Assembly: GCF_900100365.1 (NCBI RefSeq)
Contig: NZ_FNKU01000001.1
Location: 2,976,001-3,040,000, forward strand
Origin: Pseudomonas cannabina
GTDB lineage: Bacteria > Pseudomonadota > Gammaproteobacteria > Pseudomonadales > Pseudomonadaceae
Direction: 5' to 3'
Length of the DNA: 64,000 bases
Below the pieces are notes generated by a model that was not told where the DNA came from, ran no database searches, and saw nothing but the letters and a program-made list of their open reading frames with translations. Numbering within the stretch: the stretch's first letter is position 1; each line of letters begins with the position of its first letter. The position numbers and the translations under genes are program-made. This document shows, piece after piece, positions 27,059-37,659 of this stretch.

Positions 27059-27790
27059 TCAGCGCAAGGCCAGCGTCAACAGCACCGCCAGTTCCAACAG
27101 CTCAAGCAGCGCCCCGGCTGTGTCACCCGTGCTCCCGCCCAGACGGCGCATCATCAGGTACCGCAACCAGAAGAAACACACCACGCAGACCAGCAGCGCC
27201 GCGACCCCTGACCCACCAGCCAACAGCACGCAGGCCACCGCACTGGCCAATAGCACCTTGCGCCCGGGGCTGCGCGGCAAATGATCGGCAAGCGCTTGCC
27301 CCAACCCGCCAGCACGCACATAGGGCGTGCCCAGAAACAAAGCGAGCATCGCGCTGCGCCCGATCAGCGGTGCCAGCAGTAATCCGATGCTGTGGTTGCT
27401 TTCGATCAGCGCCAAGATGGCGGCAAATTTGAGCAGCAGCACCAGCACCAGCGTGACCACCGCGATAGGCCCGCTGCGCGGGTCTTTCATGATGGTCAGT
27501 GTGCGTTCGCGATCACCGAAACCGCCCAGCCAGGCGTCGGCGCTGTCCGCCAGACCATCCAGATGCAGACCACCACTGAGCAGCACCCATAAACTGAGCA
27601 GCAGCGCCGCATGCAGCATCGGCGGCGAACCGTCGAGCACTGCGTTGAAACCCAGCAACAGCATGCCGAACACCACGCCCACCAGCGGATAGAACAGCAG
27701 CGAACGCCCCAGTTCTTCGGGGCGCGGCATGCCGGGCAGGCGGATCGGCAGGCTACTGAGAAATTGCAGGGCGATCCAGAACGGCAACAT
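27059..27790 (-). CDS. cobS: adenosylcobinamide-GDP ribazoletransferase
   Basis: CobS (CobV) joins adenosylcobinamide-GDP and alpha-ribazole(-phosphate) to make adenosylcobalamin (phosphate), at the inner membrane. The 243-aa protein has several membrane helices and the family motif GGLHLDGLADSADAWLGG, with the DGLADxxDA metal/substrate site, and RERTLTIMKDPRSGPIAV. It starts 5 bp after cobC and is the last biosynthetic gene of the riboswitch-controlled operon. Confidence 0.97.
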   Translation of the reverse strand: MLPFWIALQFLSSLPIRLPGMPRPEELGRSLLFYPLVGVVFGMLLLGFNAVLDGSPPMLHAALLLSLWVLLSGGLHLDGLADSADAWLGGFGDRERTLTIMKDPRSGPIAVVTLVLVLLLKFAAILALIESNHSIGLLLAPLIGRSAMLALFLGTPYVRAGGLGQALADHLPRSPGRKVLLASAVACVLLAGGSGVAALLVCVVCFFWLRYLMMRRLGGSTGDTAGALLELLELAVLLTLALR

Positions 27791-27795
27791 GAATG

Positions 27796-28368
27796 TCAGG
27801 CCTCTGTGAGGACGCCGCCCGCGGCGACTTGAATCGACAGCAGCGCGCCGTGACCGACCAGCACTTGCAGCAGTTGCTCGCGTGGCAGGCCGCGCGCCTG
27901 TGCCAGTAACAGACGCATGACACCGCCGTGACTGACCAGCAGAATGCGCTCACCGGCATACGCCTGATGCAAGCGCTGCACGGCACTCAGCACCCGCGCC
28001 GAAAAATCAGCCACCGGCTCGCCATTGGGCGGCGTGAAGGTATACGGATCAGCCCAGAACAGGCCCAGACCTTCAGCATCGGTGTCCATCAGTTGCGCAG
28101 GGCTGTGGCCTTCCCAGTCACCGAAATGCAGTTCCTGTAAACCCGGCTCCAGCTGTAGCGGCAATGACAAGCGCTGCGCCAACTCCTCGGAAAACCGTGC
28201 GCAACGCTGCAAAGGAGAGCTGACAATCCGGTCCCAGGGGCCAGCGTCAATAACAGCCGAACGCATCTGCTGCCAGCCGAGGTCGGTCAGCGCATCGTCG
28301 AGGCTGCCGCGCAGGCCACCGCCCAGCTCGGTTTCACCATGGCGCAGCAGGTCCAGACGCAAGGTCAT
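27796..28368 (-). CDS. cobC: alpha-ribazole phosphatase (histidine phosphatase)
   Basis: CobC removes the phosphate from alpha-ribazole-5'-phosphate or adenosylcobalamin phosphate. The 190-aa protein is in the phosphoglycerate mutase superfamily: catalytic RHGE in [13 protein letters not shown], phosphate pocket SPLQRC, a Glu in [14 protein letters not shown] and the second histidine in [12 protein letters not shown]. Its ATG overlaps the cobT stop by 4 bp (28365-28368). Confidence 0.93.
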   Translation of the reverse strand: MTLRLDLLRHGETELGGGLRGSLDDALTDLGWQQMRSAVIDAGPWDRIVSSPLQRCARFSEELAQRLSLPLQLEPGLQELHFGDWEGHSPAQLMDTDAEGLGLFWADPYTFTPPNGEPVADFSARVLSAVQRLHQAYAGERILLVSHGGVMRLLLAQARGLPREQLLQVLVGHGALLSIQVAAGGVLTEA

Positions 28369-29417
28369 GCCGGACGATCCGCCACAGCCGCTTCGGCAAA
28401 TGTCGCCATGCCGTTGTGCAGTTCACAGGCCAGACGTACCAACGGCACCGCCAGCGCTGCACCACTGCCCTCGCCCAGACGCAAGCCGAGGTCCAGCAAT
28501 GGTTCGGCTTGCAGGGTCTCCAGCAAATGCCGATGGCCCGGCTCGGCGCCGCGATGGCCAAACAGCAACCAGTTGCGGCAGGACGGGTTGAGACGCACCG
28601 CCACCAGTGCGGCCACGCTACAGATAAAGCCGTCGACCAGCGCCACGATACCTTCCTGCGCGCACGCCAGATAAGCGCCGGTCAGCGCGGCAATTTCGAA
28701 GCCGCCGAGACAGAACAGGCTTTGCAACGGATCGCCAGACTGTTCGGCGTGCAAGGCCAATGCGCGTTCGATGACCTGAGTCTTGCGCGCAACACCCTCG
28801 GCGTTCAGCCCGGTGCCCGGACCAACCAGCAGCGGCGCGGCGCATTCCAGTAGCGAACAGGCTACCGCGCTGGCTGCCGTGGTATTGCCAATGCCCATCT
28901 CGCCACCAATGAACAACTCGGTGCCGACCGCCTTGGCCCGTAATACGCTGTCACGTCCGGCCTGCAGCGCAGCCATGCCCTGCTCGGCCGTCATGGCCGG
29001 CCCGTGGGCAAAATTGGCAGTGCCAGCGCCAAGACGCAGATGACGCACCCCCGGCAAATCCATCGGCGACACCGTACCCAGATCCACCACATCCAGTTGC
29101 GCAGAAAGCTGACGCGCCAGCACGCTGATTGCCGCGCCGCCGTTGACGAAGTTGTGCAGCATCTGGCCAGTGACTTCCTGCGGATACGCCGACACACCCT
29201 CAGCGACGACGCCATGGTCACCGGCAAAGATCGCGATCCACAGCGTGTCGGCAGCCGGACGCTCACGCCCTTGCAGCCCGGCAAGCTGCACCGCCAGCCG
29301 CTCCAGTTGCGCCAGCGAGCCGGCTGGCTTGGTCAGTTGCTGTTGACGCGCCAGTGCAGCTTCGCGCATCGGCACATCAATGGCCTGTGCGGGCGTGAGC
29401 CACCAGGAATTACTCAT
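28365..29417 (-). CDS. cobT: nicotinate-nucleotide--dimethylbenzimidazole phosphoribosyltransferase
   Basis: CobT makes alpha-ribazole-5'-phosphate from dimethylbenzimidazole and nicotinate mononucleotide. The 350-aa protein contains [48 protein letters not shown] and [13 protein letters not shown], all typical of CobT, with the catalytic glutamate near the C-terminus. The start [11 protein letters not shown] has AAGGAA 5 bases upstream; the frame extends 20 codons further without support. Start and stop overlap cobU and cobC by ATGA. Confidence 0.97.
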   Translation of the reverse strand: MSNSWWLTPAQAIDVPMREAALARQQQLTKPAGSLAQLERLAVQLAGLQGRERPAADTLWIAIFAGDHGVVAEGVSAYPQEVTGQMLHNFVNGGAAISVLARQLSAQLDVVDLGTVSPMDLPGVRHLRLGAGTANFAHGPAMTAEQGMAALQAGRDSVLRAKAVGTELFIGGEMGIGNTTAASAVACSLLECAAPLLVGPGTGLNAEGVARKTQVIERALALHAEQSGDPLQSLFCLGGFEIAALTGAYLACAQEGIVALVDGFICSVAALVAVRLNPSCRNWLLFGHRGAEPGHRHLLETLQAEPLLDLGLRLGEGSGAALAVPLVRLACELHNGMATFAEAAVADRPA

Positions 29418-29935
29418 AGCGCGGTTCCTTTCAAAGTCAGGGGCAGGCCTGCAACGGTCAACACGACACGCTGGCAACGCTCGGCCAGCGCCTGATGCAA
29501 CAGACCGGCTTCGTCGACATAACGGCGGGTCAGCTCACCGAGCGGCACAACGCCAAGCCCGGTCTCGTTGCTGACAAAAATGATTTCACCCGGCAACCCG
29601 GCCAGGCAGTCGAGCAGCGCTTCACGCTCTCGAGCCAGACGCTCGGCGTCGCCAAGCATCAGCAGATTGGTCAGCCACAGGGTCAGGCAATCCACCAGCA
29701 GGCAACGGTCAGGCGCGGCGTTTTCGCGCAGCACCCGCGCCAGTTCGACAGGTTCTTCGACCAGTCCCCAACGCTCGGGACGACGGGCGCGATGGCTGGC
29801 AACCCGCTGATTCATTTCGCCGTCGAGGGGCTGACTGGTGGCGATGTAAATCACCTTCAGCGCCGAGTCGGTTGCCAGCTTCTCCGCCAGCCGACTCTTG
29901 CCGGAACGTGCCCCACCCAGGATCAGTTGCAGCAT
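29414..29935 (-). CDS. cobU: bifunctional adenosylcobinamide kinase / guanylyltransferase
   Basis: CobU (CobP) phosphorylates adenosylcobinamide and then transfers GMP to it. The 173-aa protein begins with a P-loop, [16 protein letters not shown], and shows the guanylylated-histidine region [31 protein letters not shown] and [12 protein letters not shown]. It starts directly next to the cobQ stop and its own stop overlaps the cobT start. Confidence 0.97.
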   Translation of the reverse strand: MLQLILGGARSGKSRLAEKLATDSALKVIYIATSQPLDGEMNQRVASHRARRPERWGLVEEPVELARVLRENAAPDRCLLVDCLTLWLTNLLMLGDAERLAREREALLDCLAGLPGEIIFVSNETGLGVVPLGELTRRYVDEAGLLHQALAERCQRVVLTVAGLPLTLKGTAL

Positions 29936-31396
29936 TCAGTTTGCTTCCAGGCCGCACAGTTCGCGGAGCAACGTGCCGTCCAGGTGTTTTTCTACCAGGT
30001 CCGCCAGCCGCTCGATGTCGCGCTCGCGCAACGCGTGATAATCCACCGACTGTACGTTTTCCAGCCCCGCCCAGCGCAACAGTGCGCTGCACGCAGCAGG
30101 TGCTTCGAACAGGCCGTGCAGGTACGTGCCGAGAATCTGGCCGTCTGCACTCTGCGCGCCGTCACAACGACCATCATCCAGTTGAACGGCAGCGTGCTCG
30201 AGCGCTGCGCCCGTGGTCACGCCGGCATGAATTTCATAGCCGCTGACTTCTGCGTCTTCCAGCGTCAGGCGGCCGCGCACGTTGCGCAATTGTTTTTCGC
30301 TTTCCAGCACGGTGCTCATCGCTAGCAGGCCAAGCCCGGCGCTGGAACCCGCCGCGCCTTCCAGTCCCAGCGGGTCGTGTAATTGCTCGCCAAGCATTTG
30401 CAGGCCGCCGCAGATGCCCAGCAATTTGCCGCCGTAGCGCAGGTGCCGGTCGATGGCCGTGTCCCAGCCATTGGCGCGCAGGTAATTCAGGTCGCTGCGC
30501 ACGCTTTTCGAGCCGGGCAGGATAATCAGGTCAGCCGCCGGAATCGCCTGGCCTGGGCCAATGAATTGCAGGTTGACCTGCGCATGCAGGCGCAGCGGGT
30601 CGAAATCGGTGTGATTGCTGATGCGCGGCAGCACCGGCACGACCACATTCAGCACCTGCTCGACCTTGTCGGTCTGGCGCTGATCGAGACCGTCCTCGGC
30701 CTCCAGGTGCAGGTCCATCACGTAGGGCAGCACGCCGACCACCGGTTTGCCGGTGCGTGCTTCCAGCCAGTCCAGCCCCGGTTGCAGCAAGGCAATGTCA
30801 CCACGAAAGCGGTTGATGATGAAGCCTTTGACGCGCGCCTGCTCGCTGGGCGACAGCAGCTCCAGCGTGCCGACCAGATGGGCAAAAACCCCTCCGCGAT
30901 TGATGTCGGCAATCAACAGTACCGGGCAGTCGACCGCCTCGGCGAAGCCCATGTTGGCGATATCGTTGGCGCGCAGATTGATCTCGGCGGGCGAGCCGGC
31001 GCCTTCAACCATGATCACCGGGTAGCTTTCGCCCAGCCGTTGGTGCGACTCCAGCACCGCCTGCATGGCGATCTCTTTATAGCCGTGATAAGCCACTGCA
31101 TTCATGGTGGTGACGGCGCGACCGTGAATGATGACCTGCGCGCCGGTGTCGCTGTTGGGTTTGAGCAGCACCGGGTTCATGTCGGTGTGCGGCTCAAGAA
31201 AGCACGCCTGCGCCTGCACCGCCTGCGCGCGGCCGATCTCGCCGCCGTCTGCTGTCACGGCACTGTTGAGCGCCATGTTCTGCGGCTTGAAGGGCACAAC
31301 GCTCACGCCCTGCCGGGTCAGCCAGCGGCACAATGCCGTCACCAGCGTGCTTTTTCCGGCATCCGAGGTGGTGCCTTGTACCATCAGCGTAGCCAT
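29936..31396 (-). CDS. cobQ: cobyric acid synthase
   Basis: CobQ amidates four carboxyl groups of adenosylcobyrinic acid a,c-diamide with glutamine and ATP. The 486-aa protein has an N-terminal dethiobiotin-synthetase-like domain ([20 protein letters not shown]) and a C-terminal glutaminase-like domain with the nucleophile Cys in [13 protein letters not shown] and histidine in GTYLHGLFE. Its start overlaps the cobD end by 13 bp; an ATG four codons later is possible. It is flanked by cobU. Confidence 0.97.
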   Translation of the reverse strand: MATLMVQGTTSDAGKSTLVTALCRWLTRQGVSVVPFKPQNMALNSAVTADGGEIGRAQAVQAQACFLEPHTDMNPVLLKPNSDTGAQVIIHGRAVTTMNAVAYHGYKEIAMQAVLESHQRLGESYPVIMVEGAGSPAEINLRANDIANMGFAEAVDCPVLLIADINRGGVFAHLVGTLELLSPSEQARVKGFIINRFRGDIALLQPGLDWLEARTGKPVVGVLPYVMDLHLEAEDGLDQRQTDKVEQVLNVVVPVLPRISNHTDFDPLRLHAQVNLQFIGPGQAIPAADLIILPGSKSVRSDLNYLRANGWDTAIDRHLRYGGKLLGICGGLQMLGEQLHDPLGLEGAAGSSAGLGLLAMSTVLESEKQLRNVRGRLTLEDAEVSGYEIHAGVTTGAALEHAAVQLDDGRCDGAQSADGQILGTYLHGLFEAPAACSALLRWAGLENVQSVDYHALRERDIERLADLVEKHLDGTLLRELCGLEAN

Positions 31397-32397
31397 GGGT
31401 ATTCCTTGCGGTATTCAAGCAGAACAGTGTGCAGACGCCGCCAGTCAGCCTCGTTGCCGGGCAGGCCGAAGCGCAGGCTGGCGGATTCCGGCGTGGCACC
31501 CGCGAACAGGCGCAACAATAAGCCACGTCGGGCACAGAACTCGTAGAGCGACGGGGCTTCGGCAGTCACCCGCCATTGAAACAGTGCACAGCCGCCGTCC
31601 GGCGCCAGATGGTATTGGGTGAGCAATGCCACTAACCGATCACGCGCCTGATCACTGCGCTCGATCTGCCGGGCCTGCCCTTGCCGATCACTCAGGCAGG
31701 CCTGACCGATGATGCGGGTCGGCCCGCTGACAGACCAGGGGCCTATTTCCTGCGCCAGGGATTTGAGCAGTACCGGTTCAGCCAGCACAAAACCCAGCCG
31801 GACCCCGGCCAGGCCAAAAAACTTGCCGAACGAGCGCAGCACGATCAGCCCGATACGCCAGGTTTCGGCCGCCACGCTCAGGCCCGGCGTGTTGTCCATG
31901 AACGCTTCGTCGACCACCAGCCAGCCACCCCGCTCAGCCAGCCGCGCGTGCCACGCCAGCAAGCGCTCGGCACTGAGGTGCAGGCCGGTCGGGTTGTTGG
32001 GGTTGACCACCACCAGAACGTCGAGGCTGTCGAGAAAATCATCGACTTCTTGCTCACCCACCTCGCGAACCACATAACCGCCTTTGCGCCAGGCATGTGC
32101 ATGCTCGGCATAACACGGTGACAGGACGCCCACTCGCCCTCCGCGACGCACCCGGGGCAATGCCTGAATCGCCGCCTGCGAACCGGACACCGGCAATAAT
32201 CGGGGCACACCGTAATAGGCGCAGGCCGCGGCTTCCAGACCGTCGTCGGTTTCAGGCAGTCGCGCCCAGGCGCGCAGCGGAATCTCCGGAATCGGCCACG
32301 GCCAGGGTGCGATGCCGGTGGACAGGTCGAGCCAGTCGGCCTGATTGATACCGTAATGCTGCGCCGCCGCGCGCAGCCGCCCGCCGTGCTCAAGCAT
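31384..32397 (-). CDS. cobD: threonine-phosphate decarboxylase
   Basis: This enzyme (CobD in Salmonella, CobC in P. denitrificans nomenclature) makes (R)-1-aminopropan-2-yl phosphate, the linker of the cobalamin nucleotide loop. The 337-aa protein is a class I/II PLP aminotransferase-fold enzyme: [14 protein letters not shown] at the N-terminus, [22 protein letters not shown] with the PLP aspartate, and the PLP lysine in [16 protein letters not shown]. It overlaps cbiB by 8 bp. Confidence 0.95.
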   Translation of the reverse strand: MLEHGGRLRAAAQHYGINQADWLDLSTGIAPWPWPIPEIPLRAWARLPETDDGLEAAACAYYGVPRLLPVSGSQAAIQALPRVRRGGRVGVLSPCYAEHAHAWRKGGYVVREVGEQEVDDFLDSLDVLVVVNPNNPTGLHLSAERLLAWHARLAERGGWLVVDEAFMDNTPGLSVAAETWRIGLIVLRSFGKFFGLAGVRLGFVLAEPVLLKSLAQEIGPWSVSGPTRIIGQACLSDRQGQARQIERSDQARDRLVALLTQYHLAPDGGCALFQWRVTAEAPSLYEFCARRGLLLRLFAGATPESASLRFGLPGNEADWRRLHTVLLEYRKEYPWLR

Positions 32398-33298
32398 AGA
32401 ATTCAGCCGCCACGCAGATCACCAGCAGCCACAACCAGACACCGCGCTGCACCAATTGCCAGCCGCGCTCGATCGAGTCCGCATCGGCCGGAACGCCTTC
32501 GCCCAGTTGCGGACGTTGATGCAACTCGCCGTGATAGATCGCCGCGCCCCCCAGTTCGACACCCAGCGCGCCCGCGCCAGCCGCCATTACCGGGCCTGCA
32601 TTCGGGCTGTCCCAGGTCGGGCCCTGAGTGCGCCAGCAGCGCCACGCCAGTCGGGTTTTGCCCAATAGCGCGTAGGTCAGTGCCACCAGGCGTGCGGGAA
32701 TGTAGTTGAGCAGGTCATCGATTTTTGCCGCGGCCCAGCCGAAACGCTCGAAACGCTCGTTGCGATAGCCCCACATGGCGTCCAGCGTGTTGCTCAGCCG
32801 ATACAGCACCACGCCGGGCGCACCGGCCACGACAAACCAGAACAGCGCAGCGAACACCGCGTCGCTGCCGTTCTCCAGCACCGACTCGGTGGCGGCGCGG
32901 GCGACCTCGGTGGCGTCCAGTTCGCTGGTCTGGCGGCTGACCAGATAACCGACCCGCTGCCGCGCTTCGACCAGATCATCGCTGCGCAACGCCTGCGCTA
33001 CTGGCTGGACGTGTTCACCCAGGCTGCGCATGCCCAACGCACAGTAAAGCGCCAGAATCTCGAACAGCCAGCCGATATAAGGCAACCAGCTGAGCAACGT
33101 GGCCAGCAGCGTCAACGGCACCACGGTAATGAACCACGCCGTCACGCCATGACTGCGCCAGCCACGGCCGCCACTGTTGAAACGTTGTTCGACACGGCTG
33201 GCAAACCCGCCAAACCCCACCAGCGGATGGAAGCGTTTCGGCTCACCGAGCAACGCATCCAGCGCTACCCCGGCGACGCTCAACAGCGCCACACTCAT
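32390..33298 (-). CDS. cbiB: adenosylcobinamide-phosphate synthase
   Basis: CbiB (CobD of P. denitrificans) attaches the aminopropanol linker to adenosylcobyric acid at the inner membrane. The 302-aa protein has [16 protein letters not shown] near the start, several hydrophobic segments, and [20 protein letters not shown] with [20 protein letters not shown], all typical. The start MSVALLS was chosen because GGGGAG lies 7 bases upstream and its ATGA overlaps the bluB stop; five further upstream codons are open but unlikely. Confidence 0.95.
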   Translation of the reverse strand: MSVALLSVAGVALDALLGEPKRFHPLVGFGGFASRVEQRFNSGGRGWRSHGVTAWFITVVPLTLLATLLSWLPYIGWLFEILALYCALGMRSLGEHVQPVAQALRSDDLVEARQRVGYLVSRQTSELDATEVARAATESVLENGSDAVFAALFWFVVAGAPGVVLYRLSNTLDAMWGYRNERFERFGWAAAKIDDLLNYIPARLVALTYALLGKTRLAWRCWRTQGPTWDSPNAGPVMAAGAGALGVELGGAAIYHGELHQRPQLGEGVPADADSIERGWQLVQRGVWLWLLVICVAAEFYA

Positions 33299-33945
33299 TG
33301 ACTGACTCCCCATTGATTCTCGTACAGCAGTTCATGCAGCGGACGCGCTTGCGCCCAGCCTTCCATGACCAACATGGGCGCCGGGTAAAACTCCTTGACC
33401 GGCCCCAGGCAAATGATCGCCAGCGGCTTGGCGCCGTCGGGCATGCCCAGCAATCCAGCCAGCGCTTCAGGGTCGAACAGCGATACCCAGCCCATGCCCA
33501 GCCCTTCGGCACGCGAGGCCAGCCACAGGTTCTGGATCGCGCAGGACAGCGAGGCCATGTCCATTTCCGGCAAGGTGCGACGGCCGAAGATGTGCTGCTC
33601 TCGCCCTTCCATCAGCGCGGCGACCAGCACTTGCGCGCAGTCATTGATGCCTTCGACTTTCAGCTTCATGAACTCGTCAGTACGCTCGCCCAGCGCTTCG
33701 GCGGTGCGAATGCGCTCTTCTTCTACCTGCGCCTGCATCTTGCGGCGCAACACAGGATCGCTGATGCGGATGAACCGCCACGGCTGCATCAGGCCAACGC
33801 TGGGCGCTTGATGCGCGGCTTCCAGCAAACGGGCCAGCAGCTCGGGCGCCACCGTACCGCCGATGAAGTGCCGCATGTCGCGGCGCTCGGCAATGGCTCG
33901 GTACACTGCTGCCCGCTCTTCAGGGCTGAACGCTGGCTCGGTCAT
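33295..33945 (-). CDS. bluB: 5,6-dimethylbenzimidazole synthase
   Basis: BluB breaks down reduced FMN with oxygen to make dimethylbenzimidazole, the lower ligand of cobalamin, so this organism can complete B12 aerobically. The 216-aa protein has a nitroreductase fold: [16 protein letters not shown] near the start, [15 protein letters not shown], and [15 protein letters not shown]. Both ends overlap neighbours by ATGA (cobB before, cbiB after), indicating tight coupling. Confidence 0.95.
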   Translation of the reverse strand: MTEPAFSPEERAAVYRAIAERRDMRHFIGGTVAPELLARLLEAAHQAPSVGLMQPWRFIRISDPVLRRKMQAQVEEERIRTAEALGERTDEFMKLKVEGINDCAQVLVAALMEGREQHIFGRRTLPEMDMASLSCAIQNLWLASRAEGLGMGWVSLFDPEALAGLLGMPDGAKPLAIICLGPVKEFYPAPMLVMEGWAQARPLHELLYENQWGVSQ

Positions 33946-35237
33946 GGTTTGAACAGCGCCGCGATCGCCTGCGGGCAGGACGGGAAATAGAAATGCACGT
34001 AGGAAGCGGTCAGGCGTCCGAGGCGATACACCGCCTCCGCGCCGCGCCCGCCATTGGGGCTGACGCCACGGGCAATCGGTTGCAGCTCGGTGCTGGTCAG
34101 CGAATGGTGATAGGTGTGCCCGTGCAGCGTGCCTTCGGGCAGTTCGACCGCTTGCAGCGCCAGCGCTGCCAGACGCTTCTGCATCACCGCTTCACCGGCC
34201 AGCAACCCGACCAGCTCGGCGCGTACGCCGTCCACGTCGGTCAGGGCATTGAGCAGGTAAAGCATGCCGCCGCACTCGGCGAGGATCGGTTTGCTGGCGA
34301 TATGGTGCGCCCTGATCGAGGCCTGCATCGTCAGGTTGGCCGCCAGCGCGACGTGATGCAGCTCCGGGTAGCCGCCCGGCAGGTACAGGCTGTCGGCTTC
34401 AGGAAGCTCGCTGTCATGGATCGGCGAGAAAAAGCTCAGCTCGGCCCCCATGTTGCGCAACAGCTCGAGGCTCGCGCCATAGAGAAAAGCGAAGGCTTCG
34501 TCACGCGCTACGGCAATGCGCACGCCACGGAGCAGCGGCTCGACCTGAACCGGGTCGGGTGCCGTGAACGTCACGGCAGGCGGCAATGTCACTTCACAGG
34601 TGCTGGTCAGCGCCGCGGCAGCCATGTCCAGACGCAGGTCGAGGTCATTCAGCTCGCTGGCCTGTACCAGCCCGAGATGGCGGCTGGGCAACTCGAAACC
34701 GACTTCCCGTGACAACGCGCCGTACCAGCGCAGGCCCTCGGTCAGGCTGTTTTCCAGCAGTTGCGCGTGGCGTACCGTGCCGACGCGGTTGGCCAGGACC
34801 CCGGCGAACGGCAAGTCCGGCTGATAGCGCGCCAGCCCCAGCGCCAAAGCGCCAAAGGTTTGCGCCATGGCCGTGCCGTCGATCACGCCGAGCACCGGCA
34901 CGCCGAAGTGCCGCGCGAGATCGGCACTGGACGGTGTGCCGTCGAACAGGCCCATGACGCCTTCGATCAGGATCAGATCCGCTTCGTCGGCCGCTTCCCA
35001 AAGCAGGCGCCGACTTTCATCAGCGCCAACCATCCACATGTCCAGTTGGTAAACCGGCGCGCCGCTGGCCCGCTCGAGAATCATCGGATCGAGAAAATCC
35101 GGCCCGCACTTGAACACCCGAACCTTGCGGCCCTGATTGCGATGCAGGCGTGCCAGTGCGGCAGTCACCGTGGTTTTGCCTTGCCCGGAGGCTGGCGCGG
35201 CGATCAATACCGCCGGACAGTGGCGCGGGGCTCTCAT
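33942..35237 (-). CDS. cobB: (hydrogeno)cobyrinic acid a,c-diamide synthase
   Basis: CobB (CbiA) amidates the a and c side chains of (hydrogeno)cobyrinic acid. The 431-aa protein has the P-loop APASGQGKTTVTAALARLH, FKCGPDFLDPMIL, LIEGVMGLFDG and a C-terminal glutaminase-like domain with the Cys in LAECGGMLYLLNAL; near the end is HGHTYHHS. It is not the sirtuin that shares the name cobB (here at 40005-40769). It lies 38 bp after cobO. Confidence 0.97.
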   Translation of the reverse strand: MRAPRHCPAVLIAAPASGQGKTTVTAALARLHRNQGRKVRVFKCGPDFLDPMILERASGAPVYQLDMWMVGADESRRLLWEAADEADLILIEGVMGLFDGTPSSADLARHFGVPVLGVIDGTAMAQTFGALALGLARYQPDLPFAGVLANRVGTVRHAQLLENSLTEGLRWYGALSREVGFELPSRHLGLVQASELNDLDLRLDMAAAALTSTCEVTLPPAVTFTAPDPVQVEPLLRGVRIAVARDEAFAFLYGASLELLRNMGAELSFFSPIHDSELPEADSLYLPGGYPELHHVALAANLTMQASIRAHHIASKPILAECGGMLYLLNALTDVDGVRAELVGLLAGEAVMQKRLAALALQAVELPEGTLHGHTYHHSLTSTELQPIARGVSPNGGRGAEAVYRLGRLTASYVHFYFPSCPQAIAALFKP

Positions 35238-35275
35238 TGGCGGGCTCTCATTGCAGTGCTCTCATGACGAATGAC

Positions 35276-35887
35276 TCACAGCTCGATACCTTTTTGCGCG
35301 CGGATACCGGACTGGAACGCATGCTTGACCACGCCGATCTCTGAAACAGTGTCGGCCAGGTCGATCAGTTCAGGCTTGGCACCACGGCCGGTGACCAACA
35401 CGTGTTGCATCGGCGGACGTGCCTGCAAGTCGGTCAACACCTGTTCCAGGTCGAGGTAGCCATGCTTGAGGGCGATGTTCAATTCGTCGAGCACCACCAG
35501 ACCGATGCTCGGGTCGCGGAGCATTTCCTGCGACACGGTCCAGGCGGCTTCGGCGGCGGCGATGTCGCGCTGGCGGTCCTGGGTCTCCCAGGTGAAGCCC
35601 TCGCCCATCACGTGATAACGCACTTGCTCGGGGAAGCGCCGAAAGAACATTTCTTCCCCGGTGCTGTTGCGGCCTTTGATGAACTGCACCACACCGCACT
35701 GCATGTCGTGACCCATGGCCCTGGCGAGCATGCCGAAAGCGGAGCTGCTCTTGCCTTTGCCGTTGCCGGTCAAGACCAGCAGCAGGCCGCACTCGTTGGG
35801 CGAACTGGCAATGCGCTCGTCCATCACGGCCTTTTTGCGCTGCATGCGCGCCAGATGACGTTCGTCGCGTTCGGGGGATTCGTTCAT
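35276..35887 (-). CDS. cobO: corrinoid adenosyltransferase
   Basis: CobO (BtuR/CobA type) transfers the adenosyl group of ATP to the cobalt of corrinoids. The 203-aa protein has the P-loop TGNGKGKSSSAFGMLARA, FIKGRNSTGEE and VVLDELNIALKHGYLD. The start MNESPERDE has GGAGAG 5 bases upstream; the frame reads 24 codons further up into the leader, which is untranslated. It is the first gene of the cobalamin operon, 100 bp after the riboswitch aptamer. Confidence 0.97.
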   Translation of the reverse strand: MNESPERDERHLARMQRKKAVMDERIASSPNECGLLLVLTGNGKGKSSSAFGMLARAMGHDMQCGVVQFIKGRNSTGEEMFFRRFPEQVRYHVMGEGFTWETQDRQRDIAAAEAAWTVSQEMLRDPSIGLVVLDELNIALKHGYLDLEQVLTDLQARPPMQHVLVTGRGAKPELIDLADTVSEIGVVKHAFQSGIRAQKGIEL

Positions 35888-35989
35888 GTCGGCTCTCCGC
35901 TCGGGGCAGGCGAAAGCACACGGAAGGACAGCACTGGACAGCACGGCAACGGCCTGCACAGAACATCACCCTCTGTGATGCCATTGACT

Positions 35990-36180
35990 GATTCAGGCCG
36001 GTCTCCGGGCTCATGAGCGGGTTACCCCGGCTGTGCGCCTTCCCGTGTCGAAACACAGTGGCACGATGCACAGCCTTGACTCATTTACCGTTGCGGGGGC
36101 AGCGCCGGGATCGGATCGGTCGATCCACACCGGCTTCCCTGTTTCACTCTGCCAATCGAGGATTGCAGAGCACCTGAAAC
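35990..36180 (-). promoter_or_regulatory. cobalamin riboswitch
   Basis: Read on the minus strand, the stretch has all the hallmark blocks of the adenosylcobalamin riboswitch in order: AACAGGGAAGCCGGTG, GCTGCCCCCGCAACGGTA, GCCACTG, GGGAAGG and the B12 box AGCCCGGAGACCGGCC. A closing P1 helix can form between TTCAGG at the 5' end and CCTGAA at the 3' end. It lies upstream of cobO, so it should lower expression of the cobO-cobS operon when cobalamin is plentiful. A hairpin (CATCACAGAGGGTGATG) in the downstream leader may be part of the expression platform. Confidence 0.96.
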
Positions 36181-36314
36181 AAGCCGCGAAGGGTAGAGGG
36201 TTGGGCCGGGAGCGTCAATCGACAGCGCAGGCGTTATGGAACGCGATTGAACCTCGGCGGATCAGCACGCCTCTATCAGTTACAGGACTACGCCTTTGTT
36301 TATGGAGATCCAAC

Positions 36315-37643
36315 ATGTTCAAACTCAGACCCCACTACGCAGTGCTGCTTCTGGTTGCCGGCGGCCTTGCAGCCTGTGGCGAGTCGTCCAGACTGCAAGT
36401 CTCGGACGGAACAGGCCCCTCGCCCCACCTGCCGGAGCCCAACAAGACGTTGATCCCGACCGTCAATATCGCGCCTGCCATCGGCTGGGAAAAAGGCGCC
36501 AGACCGGTGGCCGCACCTGGCACCCAAGTGGCTGCCTTCGCTGAAGGCCTGGACCATCCGCGCTGGCTGTACGTGCTGCCCAACGGCGATGTGCTGGTGG
36601 CGGAAACCAACTCGCCCGCCAAGCCGGATGACTCCAAGGGCATTCGCGGCTGGGTCATGGAAAAAGTCATGGGCCGAGCGGGCGCTGGCGTACCAAGCGC
36701 CAACCGCATTACGTTGCTGCGCGATGTCGACAAGGACGGCGTCGCGGAAACCCGCACCGTGTTCCTGCAGAACCTCAATTCGCCGTTCGGCATGACCCTG
36801 GTGGGCAACAAGCTGTATGTCGCTGATACCGACCGCCTGATCAGCTTCCCGTATGAAGCGGGCCAGACGTCGATCAGCGCACAGCCCACCAAAGTGGTCG
36901 ACCTGCCGGGCGGCACGCTCAATCACCACTGGACCAAGAACGTCATCGCCAGCAAGGACGGCAGCAAGCTGTACGTGACCGTCGGCTCGAACAGCAACGT
37001 GGCCGAGAACGGCATGGACAAGGAAGAAGGTCGCGCAGCGATCTGGGAAGTGGACGCCGCCACCGGCAAGCACCGCATCTTCGCGTCGGGCCTGCGCAAC
37101 CCCAACGGCATGGATTGGGAGCCAAAAACCGGCAAGCTGTGGACGGCCGTCAACGAACGCGACGAGATCGGTAGCGATCTGGTGCCTGACTACGTAACGT
37201 CGGTGCAGGATGGCGCTTTCTATGGCTGGCCTTACAGCTATTACGGCCAGCATGTCGACCAGCGTGTGACACCGCAAAACCCGGAACTGGTCGCCAAGGC
37301 AATCGCCCCGGATTATGCCGTCGGCCCGCACACGGCCTCACTGGGCCTGGTGTTCGCGGATGGCAAAACATTGGCCGCGCTGTTCAACGAAGGTCTGTTC
37401 GTCGGCCAGCACGGCTCATGGAACCGCAAACCGCACAGCGGCTATAAAGTGGTGTTCATCCCGTTCAGCGGTGGCAAACCCAACGGTGCGCCCGTCGACG
37501 TGCTGACCGGCTTTCTCAACAAAGACGAAAAAACCATGGGCCGCCCGGTCGGTGTGGTCAACGATCAGCATGGCGGCTTGCTGGTGGCGGATGACGTCGG
37601 CAACAAGATCTGGCGCGTGACATCGGCCAAGGCTGCGCAATAA
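36315..37643 (+). CDS. PQQ-dependent sugar (L-sorbosone-type) dehydrogenase lipoprotein
   Basis: The 442-aa protein has a lipoprotein signal peptide with lipobox LAAC ([12 protein letters not shown]), so it should be anchored in the envelope. The rest is a beta-propeller of the soluble glucose/sorbosone dehydrogenase family: [68 protein letters not shown] and [17 protein letters not shown]. The start has GGAG upstream; the frame runs further 5' across the riboswitch region without coding sense. The real sugar substrate is unknown. It is divergent from the cob operon. Confidence 0.9.
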   Translation: MFKLRPHYAVLLLVAGGLAACGESSRLQVSDGTGPSPHLPEPNKTLIPTVNIAPAIGWEKGARPVAAPGTQVAAFAEGLDHPRWLYVLPNGDVLVAETNSPAKPDDSKGIRGWVMEKVMGRAGAGVPSANRITLLRDVDKDGVAETRTVFLQNLNSPFGMTLVGNKLYVADTDRLISFPYEAGQTSISAQPTKVVDLPGGTLNHHWTKNVIASKDGSKLYVTVGSNSNVAENGMDKEEGRAAIWEVDAATGKHRIFASGLRNPNGMDWEPKTGKLWTAVNERDEIGSDLVPDYVTSVQDGAFYGWPYSYYGQHVDQRVTPQNPELVAKAIAPDYAVGPHTASLGLVFADGKTLAALFNEGLFVGQHGSWNRKPHSGYKVVFIPFSGGKPNGAPVDVLTGFLNKDEKTMGRPVGVVNDQHGGLLVADDVGNKIWRVTSAKAAQ

Positions 37644-37659
37644 CGCCTCAGCGCTCTTC

